Source: Acidaminococcaceae bacterium UBA2453 (GTDB lineage: Bacteria > Bacillota > Negativicutes > Acidaminococcales > Acidaminococcaceae). Taken from it: 28,531 bases of DNA. Both the position numbers and the translations under genes were made by a program. Below the pieces are notes generated by a model that did not search any database, was not told the origin of the DNA, and worked only from the letters and a program-made list of their open reading frames with translations. Shown one piece after another: positions 16,934-24,898 of the stretch. Location: NCBI GenBank assembly GCA_002342505.1, contig DDQB01000063.1:18086-46616 (forward strand), given 5' to 3'. Position 1 is the first letter of the stretch. Every line of letters begins with the position of its first letter.

Positions 16934-17534
16934 CTTCCAATGTCACCGCCTTTTTCAAAGTCAAAACTTCCTCTCGCCACCGGGCTCCGATCTCATCCAG
17001 GCTCTCCCGTCCTGTTCCCATAGCCGGATCGTATTCCATCGGCTTTCCAAAGATCACGCGTACTTTAGGCCAGCCAGGATGACGCTTTAAATCCGTTCCA
17101 TAAATATAAGCAGGAACGATTTTTGCTTTCATCTTTACGGCCATCATAAATGCGCCGCCTCCAGCCCGGCCCAATTCGCCAGTCTTGCTCCGCGTCCCTT
17201 CGGGAAAAACTGCAAGGACTTTTTTTTCCTTTAAGATTGTCAGCCCTGTCTTGATGGCATCCCGGTCCATAGCGCCCCGTCTTACAGGAAATGCCCCCAG
17301 TTTACGGATAATAGCCCCAAACCAGGAAGGCCTGAACAGCTCCGACTTGGCCATGAAATGCACCTGTCGGGTTGCAGCCGCGCCTAATACAGGCGGATCC
17401 AACAGGCTCAGATGATTACAGGCTATGACCACAGGCCCGTCTGCCGGAATATTTTCCCGTCCAAAGACTTCCCAGCGAAGCCATAATGAAAACAGCCACG
17501 GAAAAGTAATATGACAAAAATCATATAATGACAT
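16914..17534 (-). CDS. plsC: 1-acyl-sn-glycerol-3-phosphate acyltransferase
   Basis: PlsC adds the second acyl chain to lysophosphatidate at the inner face of the membrane, giving phosphatidic acid. The acyltransferase motif HX4D is seen as NHLSLLD with His41 and Asp46, and the second motif FPEGTRS is at 110-116. VRRG near 84-87 and the IVPAYIYG segment are the other two conserved blocks. The 206 residues match the short Firmicute form, and hydrophobic residues at 9-19 probably anchor it. GGAAG lies about ten bases before the ATG. The 3' end overlaps the ispH start by 20 bases, and cmk ends 14 bases before it. Confidence 0.95.
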   Translation of the reverse strand: MSLYDFCHITFPWLFSLWLRWEVFGRENIPADGPVVIACNHLSLLDPPVLGAAATRQVHFMAKSELFRPSWFGAIIRKLGAFPVRRGAMDRDAIKTGLTILKEKKVLAVFPEGTRSKTGELGRAGGGAFMMAVKMKAKIVPAYIYGTDLKRHPGWPKVRVIFGKPMEYDPAMGTGRESLDEIGARWREEVLTLKKAVTLEDGNYRS

Positions 17535-17548
17535 TAGTACTAACTTCC

Positions 17549-18217
17549 TTACAATTTTTCTTTAACTAATTCCAGAATTTTATTTGTTACCTGTTCGATA
17601 TTCATATCCGAAGTGTCAAGATAAACAGCGTCTTCCGCCTGGCGCAACGGGGAAACTTCACGTTCGCTGTCCTGTTTATCCCGCAAAGCAATCTCGGCCT
17701 GTAATTTTTGATAATCAACTGTTTCGCCTTTGGCCTCCAGTTCTTTTCCTCTGCGGCGCGCCCGTTCTTCCACGGTTGCCGTCAGAAAGATCTTGCACTG
17801 TGCCTGCGGGAAAACCACTGTACCGATATCACGGCCATCCATTACAATACCGCCTTCATTTCCCATGCGACGCTGCTGATCTACCATCGCTGTACGCACA
17901 TCCGGAACAGCGGCCACTTTGGATACAAGGCCGGTCACTGCAGCCGTCCGGATAGCTTCGGTTACTTCCATTCCGTCTACAAAAACACGATTTACTGCAT
18001 TTTCCGGACGAAATTCGATGTTGATTTCGTTGGCCAGTTTTCCGGCCAGTTCAGCAGAAAACGTCTTCCCTGTCTGCAATAACTTCCAGGTTACTGCCCG
18101 GTACATAGCGCCGGTATCAATATAAGCAAAGTCCAATTTTCCTGCCGCAAGTTTTGCAATCGTGCTCTTTCCTGCTCCGGCAGGTCCGTCAATGGCAACT
18201 ACAAATCCTTTTTCCAA
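17549..18217 (-). CDS. cmk: Cytidylate kinase
   Basis: Cmk phosphorylates CMP and dCMP with ATP. The P-loop GPAGAGKST sits near the N-terminus, followed by YIDTGAMYRAVTWK (CMP-binding), VDGMEVTEAIRT and DGRDIGTVVFP, which is the family signature, and an arginine-rich lid (EERARRRGKEL). I propose TTG 18217 as the start, because AAGGTGAT ends a few bases before it; the GTG at 18226 lies inside that ribosome site. This gives 222 residues, near the usual 220-225. The order cmk-plsC-ispH/rpsA is common in Firmicutes, where cmk also often lies beside rpsA. Confidence 0.95.
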   Translation of the reverse strand: MEKGFVVAIDGPAGAGKSTIAKLAAGKLDFAYIDTGAMYRAVTWKLLQTGKTFSAELAGKLANEINIEFRPENAVNRVFVDGMEVTEAIRTAAVTGLVSKVAAVPDVRTAMVDQQRRMGNEGGIVMDGRDIGTVVFPQAQCKIFLTATVEERARRRGKELEAKGETVDYQKLQAEIALRDKQDSEREVSPLRQAEDAVYLDTSDMNIEQVTNKILELVKEKL

Positions 18218-18260
18218 TGTTATCACCTTACTGTTTATAATTTATTAAAAAAATTTCAAT

Positions 18261-19586
18261 TTAGCGCGCCAGCCCCGGCTGCGCAGCGTGCAGTCCGGCT
18301 ACATAACCGCTGCTGAATGCGGCCTGCAGATTAAATCCACCGGTATAGCCATCCACATCCATTACTTCTCCGGCAAAATACAATCCTTCAATTCGTTTAG
18401 CCGCCATTGTCTTCGGATCAATCTCTTTCAGCGACACACCGCCCGCTGTTACGATTGCTTCTGCCAACGGCCGTGTGCCTGTCAGAGGGATGGTAAAATG
18501 TTTCAGAATCGCAATCAGTTCCTGTCGGTCATTTTTTGTAACCTGGCTTACAGGTTTGTTCCCATCCAAAAACGCCCCGTCCAATACAGGTTCCACCAGC
18601 GGCTGGGGAACCAGTTTGCGAACGATCTCTTTCAGCTTAGCTTTACTGAATTCCTGAAAATCTTTTGTAATTCTGGTATCCAGCTTATCTTCCGGAAGCG
18701 CTGGCTTCAAATCAATACACAGTTCCAGTTCCGGCTGATTAAAATACTGTAAACGGGCAACCTTCCGACTCATGGTAAGACTGATCGGACCGGCAATACC
18801 GCCACGAATAAACTGCATCTCCCCGAATTCTTCCGCAATCGGTCTTCCGTCAGACAGAACAGAAGCTTTCACATTTTTCAGCAAAAGCCCGTCCAATTCT
18901 TCGGTAAAACCTTCTTCCGGCTGAAGCGGTACCAGCGCAGGCAGCAGAGGTTCCATAGCCAGTCCCAGATTTTCCAGAACCGGCACAAAATTTCCGTCTG
19001 AACCGGTTCCAGGATAGGACGCGCCGCCCGTACATACGATAACCGCATCTGCATCCAATGTGTGTTCCGGACCCAGTTTTATCTTTCCTTTTGTACTGCT
19101 GCGAAAATCCTGACCGTCTTTTCTCCCGTCATTTTCCACATTACGATACCGTACGCCGGTAATCTTTCCGGGTTTCACAACAAAGCCTGTCGCCTGTGCA
19201 TTTGTAAGAATTCGTCCCCCGGCTTTTTCCAACGCGGCAAGTAAAGTTATAATAACATCTTTTGCCTTCCCGCTGGCAGGAAAAACGCGTCCGCCCCGCT
19301 CCGTTACCGTTTCCATTCCGCATTCACGGAAGAATCGCAGCAGATCTTCATTGGTAAACTGTTGCAATGCACTGAACAGGAATTTCCCGTTGCCCGGAAG
19401 ATTGGGAATAAACTCTTTTACAGCGCAGGAATTCGTAATATTACAACGGCCTTTTCCCGTAATCATCATCTTTTTTCCTGCTTCCCGCATGCGTTCCATG
19501 ACAACGACAGACGCGCCTTGCCTGGCTGCCGTAATACCTGCCATCAAACCTGCAGCTCCGCCGCCGATTACAATTACTTTTAACAT
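18261..19586 (-). CDS. BaiN/YhiN (HI0933) family FAD-dependent oxidoreductase
   Basis: The 441-residue flavoprotein begins with the FAD-binding VIVIGGGAAGLMAGI motif (residues 4-18) and MERMREAGKKMMITGKGRCNITN, a strongly conserved block of this family. GGASYPGTGSDG near residue 190 and the C-terminal EVMDVDGYTGGFNLQAAFSSG segment are also diagnostic. Members are annotated as NAD(P)/FAD-dependent oxidoreductases; one, BaiN, has been linked to bile-acid dehydroxylation, but most have no proven substrate, so I give no gene symbol. It lies between rluB and cmk, a conserved position in many Firmicutes that does not reveal its reaction. An AGGGG ribosome site precedes the ATG. Confidence 0.93.
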   Translation of the reverse strand: MLKVIVIGGGAAGLMAGITAARQGASVVVMERMREAGKKMMITGKGRCNITNSCAVKEFIPNLPGNGKFLFSALQQFTNEDLLRFFRECGMETVTERGGRVFPASGKAKDVIITLLAALEKAGGRILTNAQATGFVVKPGKITGVRYRNVENDGRKDGQDFRSSTKGKIKLGPEHTLDADAVIVCTGGASYPGTGSDGNFVPVLENLGLAMEPLLPALVPLQPEEGFTEELDGLLLKNVKASVLSDGRPIAEEFGEMQFIRGGIAGPISLTMSRKVARLQYFNQPELELCIDLKPALPEDKLDTRITKDFQEFSKAKLKEIVRKLVPQPLVEPVLDGAFLDGNKPVSQVTKNDRQELIAILKHFTIPLTGTRPLAEAIVTAGGVSLKEIDPKTMAAKRIEGLYFAGEVMDVDGYTGGFNLQAAFSSGYVAGLHAAQPGLAR

Positions 19587-19613
19587 TAAACTACCCCTGT
19601 ATGCAAAAACGCA

Positions 19614-20432
19614 TTACTTTTTTACCCTGCGTTTTGTTTCAGTTTTCACAGTATTTGGCTTTTCAGCTTTCCTGACCGCAGGTTGCCGCTTATTCACTGC
19701 CGCGCTCTCCAGACCGCAGTCTTTACGCAGCGCTTCCACCTCTTCGTCAAACAGCTCCCGGCAGTCGCCCCGACGAAGTCCATTCAGCGTCAGTATCCCC
19801 ATCTTTATACGCCGCAGATATCGTACCGGGAACCCGATATAATCGCACATGCGACGAACCTGACGGTTCCGCCCCTCATGGATGGTTACAGTAAACCGCG
19901 TAAGGTTCTTTTCATAATCATAATCTTGCAAATCCACGATGGCCGGCGCCGTCATCCCATCCTCCAGTTTCACACCCATCCGTAGCATATCCAGCTTTTC
20001 CTGCGGCACAATTCCCGGCACCGTCACTTCATATGTCTTGTTCACACCGTGACTGGGATGGGTCATGGCCTGCGTCAGTTCTCCGTCATTTGTGAGCAGC
20101 AGCAGACCTTCCGTATTATAATCCAGTCGTCCCACCGGGAATACGCGTTGGGGAATGTCTTTCACATAATCCGCTACCGATCTGCGCCCTTCCGGGTCTT
20201 TCATGGTAGTGACCACGCCCCGTGGTTTATAAAACAGCAAATATGTCTTGCGTTCCCTGCGGACAGGTTTTCCGTCTACCATTATAAACGCATTGGGTCC
20301 TACTTTCGTCCCCAGTTCTTTTACCACTTTGCCGTTCACTTTCACACGCCCGGCTGTTATATACTCTTCCGCTTCCCTGCGGGATGCCACCCCTGCCTGG
20401 GCCAGCACTTTCTGTAACCGTTCTTCTGTCAT
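19614..20432 (-). CDS. rluB: 23S rRNA pseudouridine synthase (RluB family)
   Basis: The 272-residue product has an N-terminal S4 RNA-binding domain (about residues 2-50, RLQKVLAQAGVASRREAEE) and a RsuA/RluB catalytic domain. The signature GRLDYNTEGLLLLTNDG (101-117) contains the catalytic Asp104, and the RQVRRM segment near residue 196 is the other hallmark. It converts a uridine in 23S rRNA helix 89 to pseudouridine in known relatives. The last 25 residues are lysine-rich and disordered, which may add RNA affinity. The start codon overlaps the scpB stop by four bases (ATGA), a usual sign of translational coupling. Confidence 0.95.
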   Translation of the reverse strand: MTEERLQKVLAQAGVASRREAEEYITAGRVKVNGKVVKELGTKVGPNAFIMVDGKPVRRERKTYLLFYKPRGVVTTMKDPEGRRSVADYVKDIPQRVFPVGRLDYNTEGLLLLTNDGELTQAMTHPSHGVNKTYEVTVPGIVPQEKLDMLRMGVKLEDGMTAPAIVDLQDYDYEKNLTRFTVTIHEGRNRQVRRMCDYIGFPVRYLRRIKMGILTLNGLRRGDCRELFDEEVEALRKDCGLESAAVNKRQPAVRKAEKPNTVKTETKRRVKK

Positions 20433-21037
20433 AAATGATTATCTCCGAGTTCTTTAACTTCCATTTCTTCCGCAGCCTCCATGTCCAGCAAGGACATCTG
20501 CTGAGGATGACGTGCTGCGTCTTCTGCCAGAACTTCCGGCATAGCAGGCATATCTTTTAAAGATTTTAACCCAAACACTTCCAAAAATCGTTTTGTCGTT
20601 TTGTATAAAATTGGGTGACCGATTGTCTCCTTTCGGCCGGCTTCGGCAATTAACTCCCAATCTAACAGCGTATTTACCACACCGTCAACTTTCACCCCGC
20701 GGATCGCTTCCATCTCCGCCCTTGTTACCGGCTGACGGTACGCAATGATGGCCAGCGTCTCCATGGCTGCGTTGGATAATTTCAACTCTTGTGTATTGGC
20801 CAGCTGAAGCACTGCCTCATGATGGCAGGCTTTTGTACAAAGCTGCCAGCCTTCCGCTACTTCCCGCAGTTCCAGTCCACGTTTTTCCGACTGATATTCC
20901 TCCTGCAGAAGCCCCACCAGTTCCCACGTCTGCGGTTTATTCACTCCCAGAAGCTCTGCCAGTTGCGGCACACTAAGGGGCTCCCCCGCAGCAAACAGGA
21001 TGGCTTCCAGCTGCCCCAATTTAAACTCCTGTAGCAT
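20429..21037 (-). CDS. scpB: Segregation and condensation protein B
   Basis: ScpB is the winged-helix partner of ScpA in the SMC-ScpAB complex that compacts and segregates the chromosome. I chose ATG 21037 because GGAGGGG lies just ahead and the family begins here (KLGQLEAILFAAGEPL); the frame is open up to 21091 but those codons encode cysteine-rich residues from scpA's overlap. The 202 residues include two winged-helix units, with LSVPQLAELLG near 21-31 and the conserved ETLAIIAYRQPVTRAEMEAIRGV block near the middle, followed by GHPILYKTTKRFLEVFGL. It overlaps scpA by 17 bases and rluB by four. Confidence 0.95.
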   Translation of the reverse strand: MLQEFKLGQLEAILFAAGEPLSVPQLAELLGVNKPQTWELVGLLQEEYQSEKRGLELREVAEGWQLCTKACHHEAVLQLANTQELKLSNAAMETLAIIAYRQPVTRAEMEAIRGVKVDGVVNTLLDWELIAEAGRKETIGHPILYKTTKRFLEVFGLKSLKDMPAMPEVLAEDAARHPQQMSLLDMEAAEEMEVKELGDNHL

Positions 21038-21761
21038 CTGCTTCCCCTCCTGCCTGCAATGACTCATGTAAAAACAGATAAATAGGCGCAAAGGCTTTAC
21101 TCTGGCTGATACGCACTATTTTCATCTTCAACAGCTCCAGCACAGCCAGAAATGAAGCCACCTTCTCACTGGCGCTGCCTGTCTTTACAAACGCTTTTTC
21201 AAATTCAATGCCTTCCGGATATTTTCCCAGAATTGCAACAATCTCATCCATTTTGGCGCCTACGTCAAATTCCTGCCGCTCTACAATCGCAATCTGTCGC
21301 CGCAGCGGACCGGAAAGACCTGCCAGCGCCAACAGGAGATCTGTGACCGGATACATATGAAAATGCCGCAGTTTACTATCCGCAAAGAAAGGTTTGCGGG
21401 CATGACGCCGAGCCGCTTCCTTCTTCAATGCTTCCAGCTGTTGTGCTGCCTCTTTGATCCGCCTGTATTCTACCAACATCTGTACAAGCATCTCCCGCGG
21501 ATCCGCTTCGTCTTCCTCATCCAGTACCGTTTTCGGCAGCAGCATCCGGGATTTGATCTGCAGCAGCAGTGAAGCCATCACCAGAAACTGGCTGGCTTCC
21601 TCCAGATCCAGTTCCGACAGGGAATGCAGGTAGTCTATATACTGATCAGTTACAGAAACAATGGGGATATCGTAGATATCCATCTTATTCTTTTCAATTA
21701 AGTGTATCAACAGGTCCAAAGGCCCTTCAAAATCCAGGACCCGGACTATTGGATCAGCCAT
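21021..21761 (-). CDS. scpA: Segregation and condensation protein A
   Basis: ScpA is the kleisin that bridges the SMC heads. The N-terminus RVLDFEGPLDLLIHLIEKNK (residues 7-26) is the family signature, followed by IPIVSVTDQYIDYL, the LEEASQFLVMASLLLQIKSRMLLP block, and an acidic linker (DEEDEADP). The C-terminal winged helix that contacts SMC is seen at about 180-235 (SEKVASFLAVLELLKMKIVRISQ). The 246 residues are normal. It begins 21 bases after the M50 protease stop and overlaps scpB by 17 bases. Confidence 0.96.
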   Translation of the reverse strand: MADPIVRVLDFEGPLDLLIHLIEKNKMDIYDIPIVSVTDQYIDYLHSLSELDLEEASQFLVMASLLLQIKSRMLLPKTVLDEEDEADPREMLVQMLVEYRRIKEAAQQLEALKKEAARRHARKPFFADSKLRHFHMYPVTDLLLALAGLSGPLRRQIAIVERQEFDVGAKMDEIVAILGKYPEGIEFEKAFVKTGSASEKVASFLAVLELLKMKIVRISQSKAFAPIYLFLHESLQAGGEADATGV

Positions 21762-21782
21762 CTGACAGTAACCCCTGCATTT

Positions 21783-22403
21783 TTAAAAAATAATACTGGC
21801 AATTCCGTAACAAAGCTTTAAAAACAAGGAAGCCAGCGGTCCGATGATGAGATTTGAAATTCCGCTGTAAACAATGATAACGAGGACGATAAAACCGTAT
21901 CGGCCCACAAAATTTTCATATTTATAAGCCGTCTCATAATCCAGAAAGGTTTCCAGAATCTTGGAACCGTCCAGAGGCGGTATCGGGATCAGGTTAAAGA
22001 AAGCAAACCACACATTATATAGCATGAGCCAGTACAGAAACTGGTTCACCCAGGCGCTGGACATCCCCAGACTGCCTCTTGCGGTCATCAGCAACACCGC
22101 CACAAAGCACAGGAACAGATTGGCCAGCGGTCCGGCAGCAGAAACCTTTAATGTGCCGGAACGGTAATCTGTGTAATAACGCGGATCGATCTCCACCGGC
22201 TTGGCCCAACCAAAACCGCAAAGCACCAGCATCAGTGTGCCCACAATATCAAGATGCGCCAGCGGGTTCAGAGTCAGCCGCCCCTGCAGGCTCGGCGTGG
22301 GGTCTCCCAGGCTGTCGGACACGCAGGCATGTGCATACTCATGGATCGTCAAAGCAATCAAAAGTGCCGGGGCACGGAATATTAATGTTGAAAAATCTAA
22401 CAA
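21783..22403 (-). CDS. Site-2 protease family (M50) membrane metalloprotease
   Basis: This 206-residue multi-span membrane protein is a compact member of the M50B/YwhC type. The zinc-binding HEYAH motif lies at residues 21-25 inside the first membrane segment, and the third ligand is in NLIPIPPLDGSKIL (about 136-149). At least four further hydrophobic segments are visible. Members cut transmembrane or near-membrane peptide bonds, but the substrate of this short subfamily is not known. The start is TTG 22403, supported by GGAGGT seven bases upstream; no ATG fits. It is the first gene of the long minus-strand operon and has its own promoter at 22471-22499. Confidence 0.93.
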   Translation of the reverse strand: MLDFSTLIFRAPALLIALTIHEYAHACVSDSLGDPTPSLQGRLTLNPLAHLDIVGTLMLVLCGFGWAKPVEIDPRYYTDYRSGTLKVSAAGPLANLFLCFVAVLLMTARGSLGMSSAWVNQFLYWLMLYNVWFAFFNLIPIPPLDGSKILETFLDYETAYKYENFVGRYGFIVLVIIVYSGISNLIIGPLASLFLKLCYGIASIIF

Positions 22404-22470
22404 GGGAACAACCTCCGTATTCTATGTAATATAATAAAATAATAAAAAAGATTGCGTATATAACCAATTT

Positions 22471-22499
22471 ATTATATCTCAAAAAGGCAAAGTTGTCTA
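22471..22499 (-). promoter_or_regulatory. Sigma-A type promoter for the M50-scpAB-rluB operon
   Basis: On the minus strand TAGACA (22499-22494) and TATAAT (22476-22471) are spaced by 17 bases. Transcription would begin near 22464, about 60 bases before the TTG start. Confidence 0.75.
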
Positions 22500-22595
22500 A
22501 CGTCATCTGTATAAAAATGGCGACACAAAATGGATAACCATCCTCCGCATTGCAATACCGTTTGCACTAAATTATTTATTTCTACAGTGCTAAGT

Positions 22596-22643
22596 TCTGT
22601 TTCTTTTATATTAAGTTATGATATAATATTTTCTAGAAACAGA
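22596..22643 (+). promoter_or_regulatory. Extended -10 promoter flanked by a 9-bp inverted repeat
   Basis: TGATATAAT (22619-22627) is a perfect extended -10 element; no clear -35 is seen. TCTGTTTCT (22596-22604) and AGAAACAGA (22635-22643) form an exact inverted repeat around it, overlapping the expected -35 region and the start site. This layout suits a repressor. The promoter would drive the esterase and ATP-grasp genes with a leader of about 53 bases. Confidence 0.6.
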
Positions 22644-22686
22644 TAATTTATTATATTTATTTTAATCTACAAGGAGTGAACTCACT

Positions 22687-23451
22687 ATGCCATCCCGTTA
22701 TGATGTCAATCATTTCAGCCAGCATCTCTGGCGCAATATGAATATCCGTATCTACGGCGAATCAGGCTGGCCCATGCTGGTATTTCCCACACAGGACTCC
22801 ATGTGTGATAACTATGAAAATTTCGGCATGATAGAGGAACTGTCTGATTATATTGACAGCGGTAAATTCCAATTGTTCTGTGTAGACACCGTCGACCGCG
22901 AGAGCTGGTCCGATATGTACGGCGACAAAGTTCTGCGCGCCGAACGACAGGAAAACTACTATCGTTATATTATTGACGAAGTACTGCCTCTGATCCGTGA
23001 GCACAATCATTCTGCCCTCCGTCCGCTGGTAACCGGCTGCAGCATGGGCGCCACCCACTCTGCCATCATGTTTCTGCGGCGCCCCGATCTGTTTGAAGGA
23101 GTCATCGGCTTATCCGGCTGTTATGACGCTCACTTTTTCTTTGGGTCATGGATGAATAATACGCTTTATGACAATTCCCCCGCTACTTTTTTACCAAATC
23201 TTCCGGAAGGACATCCTTACATTAATCTTTACAACCAAAGAGTTATCGTTTTCTGCGTCGGACAGGGCGCCTGGGAAGACGAAGGAATCCGAACCACCCA
23301 CATCCTTGACGACGCATTTCGCTCCAAAGGGATTGACGCCTGGTGCGATTTCTGGGGTTACGATGTGAACCATGACTGGCCCTGGTGGAAAAAAATGTAC
23401 CAGTATTTCCTGCCTCATGTATTGCATCATTGTGAATCGCACGGACTCTGA
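22687..23451 (+). CDS. Esterase-like alpha/beta hydrolase
   Basis: The 254-residue protein is related to the putative esterase (esterase D/Fes-like) group of alpha/beta hydrolases. The nucleophile elbow is GCSMGA with Ser119, and His229 in DVNHDWPWW is the likely catalytic histidine; an acidic residue in GAWEDEG (about 197-199) may complete the triad. The first strand region (GWPMLVFPTQDS) provides the usual oxyanion segment. There is no signal peptide, so it acts in the cytosol. The tryptophan-, phenylalanine- and tyrosine-rich surface suggests an aromatic or lipid-like substrate, which is inference. AGGAG is eight bases upstream of the ATG. It shares its promoter with the ATP-grasp gene, which starts 91 bases later. 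I do not know its substrate. Confidence 0.85.
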   Translation: MPSRYDVNHFSQHLWRNMNIRIYGESGWPMLVFPTQDSMCDNYENFGMIEELSDYIDSGKFQLFCVDTVDRESWSDMYGDKVLRAERQENYYRYIIDEVLPLIREHNHSALRPLVTGCSMGATHSAIMFLRRPDLFEGVIGLSGCYDAHFFFGSWMNNTLYDNSPATFLPNLPEGHPYINLYNQRVIVFCVGQGAWEDEGIRTTHILDDAFRSKGIDAWCDFWGYDVNHDWPWWKKMYQYFLPHVLHHCESHGL

Positions 23452-23542
23452 TAAATCAATTGCGCTTGAAAATGGCCGGATATCCACATAAACCGTCTTT
23501 AAATATTGGCGATGCAAAACTCGCCGGGAAGGATTGAGACAT

Positions 23543-24823
23543 ATGAACTTTATATTTATCTCGCCCCAGTTTCCCAGAACTTATTGGAATTTTTGCGACC
23601 GACTGAAAAAGAACGGCGCCAACGTGCTTGGCATTGGAGATACGCCGTACGATCAACTGGAACCTGCGCTAAAAGATGCTTTAACAGAATATTATAAAGT
23701 AGAATCCATGGAAGATTACGACCAGATGTTCCGCGCCGTTGCATTTTTCAGCTTTAAATACGGAAAGATCCACTGGCTGGAATCCAACAATGAATATTGG
23801 TTAGAACACGATTCCATGTTACGTACAGATTTTAATATCCTGTCCGGTCCGGATGTCGATGAAATTGAAGCCTATCGAAGTAAATCCGCCATGAAACCGT
23901 ATTACACACGAGCTAAAGTGCCTACTGCGAGGCAGATTTATGTCACTACGATGGACGATGCTGTTAAATTCATCAAAAAAGTCGGTTACCCCGTCATCGT
24001 AAAACCGGAATACGGCGTAGGCGCAGTGGCAACCTGGCGATTAGAAAACGAAACAGATCTGGAAACCTTCTTCAATGAAAAACCGCAAGATTCTTATGTA
24101 ATGGAAGAATTTGTTCCCGGGCTGATCTGCTCTTACGATGCCATTGTAGATTCCCAAAGCAATGTACTGTTTGAGTCTATGAGCATCTCCCCGCCCATCA
24201 TGGATATTGTAAATAAACAGACCGAACTGTGCTTCTATGTTCCCCCTTCAGTCGAACCGCAACTGCAGGAACGGGGACGCGCCACAGTAAGATCCTTCGG
24301 TGTGAAAAGCCGCTTTGTCCACATGGAATTCTTTAAACTGACAGAAAATAAAAAAGGCCTGGGCAAAACCGGTGATTTCGTAGGTCTGGAAGTGAACATG
24401 CGCCCCGGCGGAGGCTATATGCCGGACATGATGGATTTCGCCCACTCCACGGATGTTTACCAGCTCTGGGCTGATATGATCGTCTTCGATGAACGGCGCC
24501 TGCCTGAAAACCCGGATCAGCAGTATTGTGTTTTCTTCGGGCAGCGTGATCGCTTCCAATATGTTCACAGCAAAGAAGATATCCTTGCAAAATACGGAAG
24601 CCACATAAAGATGTGCGAACGCATGCCTGAGATCCTGTCCGGCGCTATGGGCAACCAGATGTACACGGCTCTTTTCCCAGACAGGAAATCCATGGACGAA
24701 TTTGTACATTATGCAGGCGAAAAAGTAAATGCCCCGAATGCGCTTCCCCCTGACTCTGGTAAAGATAACAGTATTGATTATGAGGGCGCTTATGAACAGG
24801 AAGAATGCCATCAGGCTGATTAA
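23543..24823 (+). CDS. ATP-grasp carboxylate ligase-like protein
   Basis: The 426-residue protein has the ATP-grasp fold, whose members join a carboxylate to an amine or thiol through an acyl phosphate. Residues 1-105 form the N-terminal substrate domain (MNFIFISPQFPRTYW). The ATP-binding lysine is in YPVIVKPEYGVGA (149-161, Lys154), the purine-binding EEFVPG is at 188-193, and the magnesium-binding FVGLEVNMRPGG (279-290) includes Glu283, Asn285 and Arg287. It resembles carbamoyl-phosphate synthase-like and amino-acid ligase members, but the product is unknown. I prefer ATG 23543 over TTG 23534 because GGAAGGA lies ten bases before it and the family starts here. The acidic last 30 residues look disordered. 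A terminator follows. Confidence 0.85.
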   Translation: MNFIFISPQFPRTYWNFCDRLKKNGANVLGIGDTPYDQLEPALKDALTEYYKVESMEDYDQMFRAVAFFSFKYGKIHWLESNNEYWLEHDSMLRTDFNILSGPDVDEIEAYRSKSAMKPYYTRAKVPTARQIYVTTMDDAVKFIKKVGYPVIVKPEYGVGAVATWRLENETDLETFFNEKPQDSYVMEEFVPGLICSYDAIVDSQSNVLFESMSISPPIMDIVNKQTELCFYVPPSVEPQLQERGRATVRSFGVKSRFVHMEFFKLTENKKGLGKTGDFVGLEVNMRPGGGYMPDMMDFAHSTDVYQLWADMIVFDERRLPENPDQQYCVFFGQRDRFQYVHSKEDILAKYGSHIKMCERMPEILSGAMGNQMYTALFPDRKSMDEFVHYAGEKVNAPNALPPDSGKDNSIDYEGAYEQEECHQAD

Positions 24824-24864
24824 GAACAATTAAATATACTATCGAAACAAATATGATTCTTTCC

Positions 24865-24898
24865 AAAAACCTGGTCTGCAAAATGGCCAGGTTTTTTT
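24865..24898 (+). terminator. Rho-independent terminator after the ATP-grasp gene
   Basis: AAAAACCTGG (24865-24874) pairs with CCAGGTTTTT, followed by more T residues up to 24898. The loop contains TCTGCAAA, an octamer that recurs twice in the next 360 bases. Confidence 0.9.
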
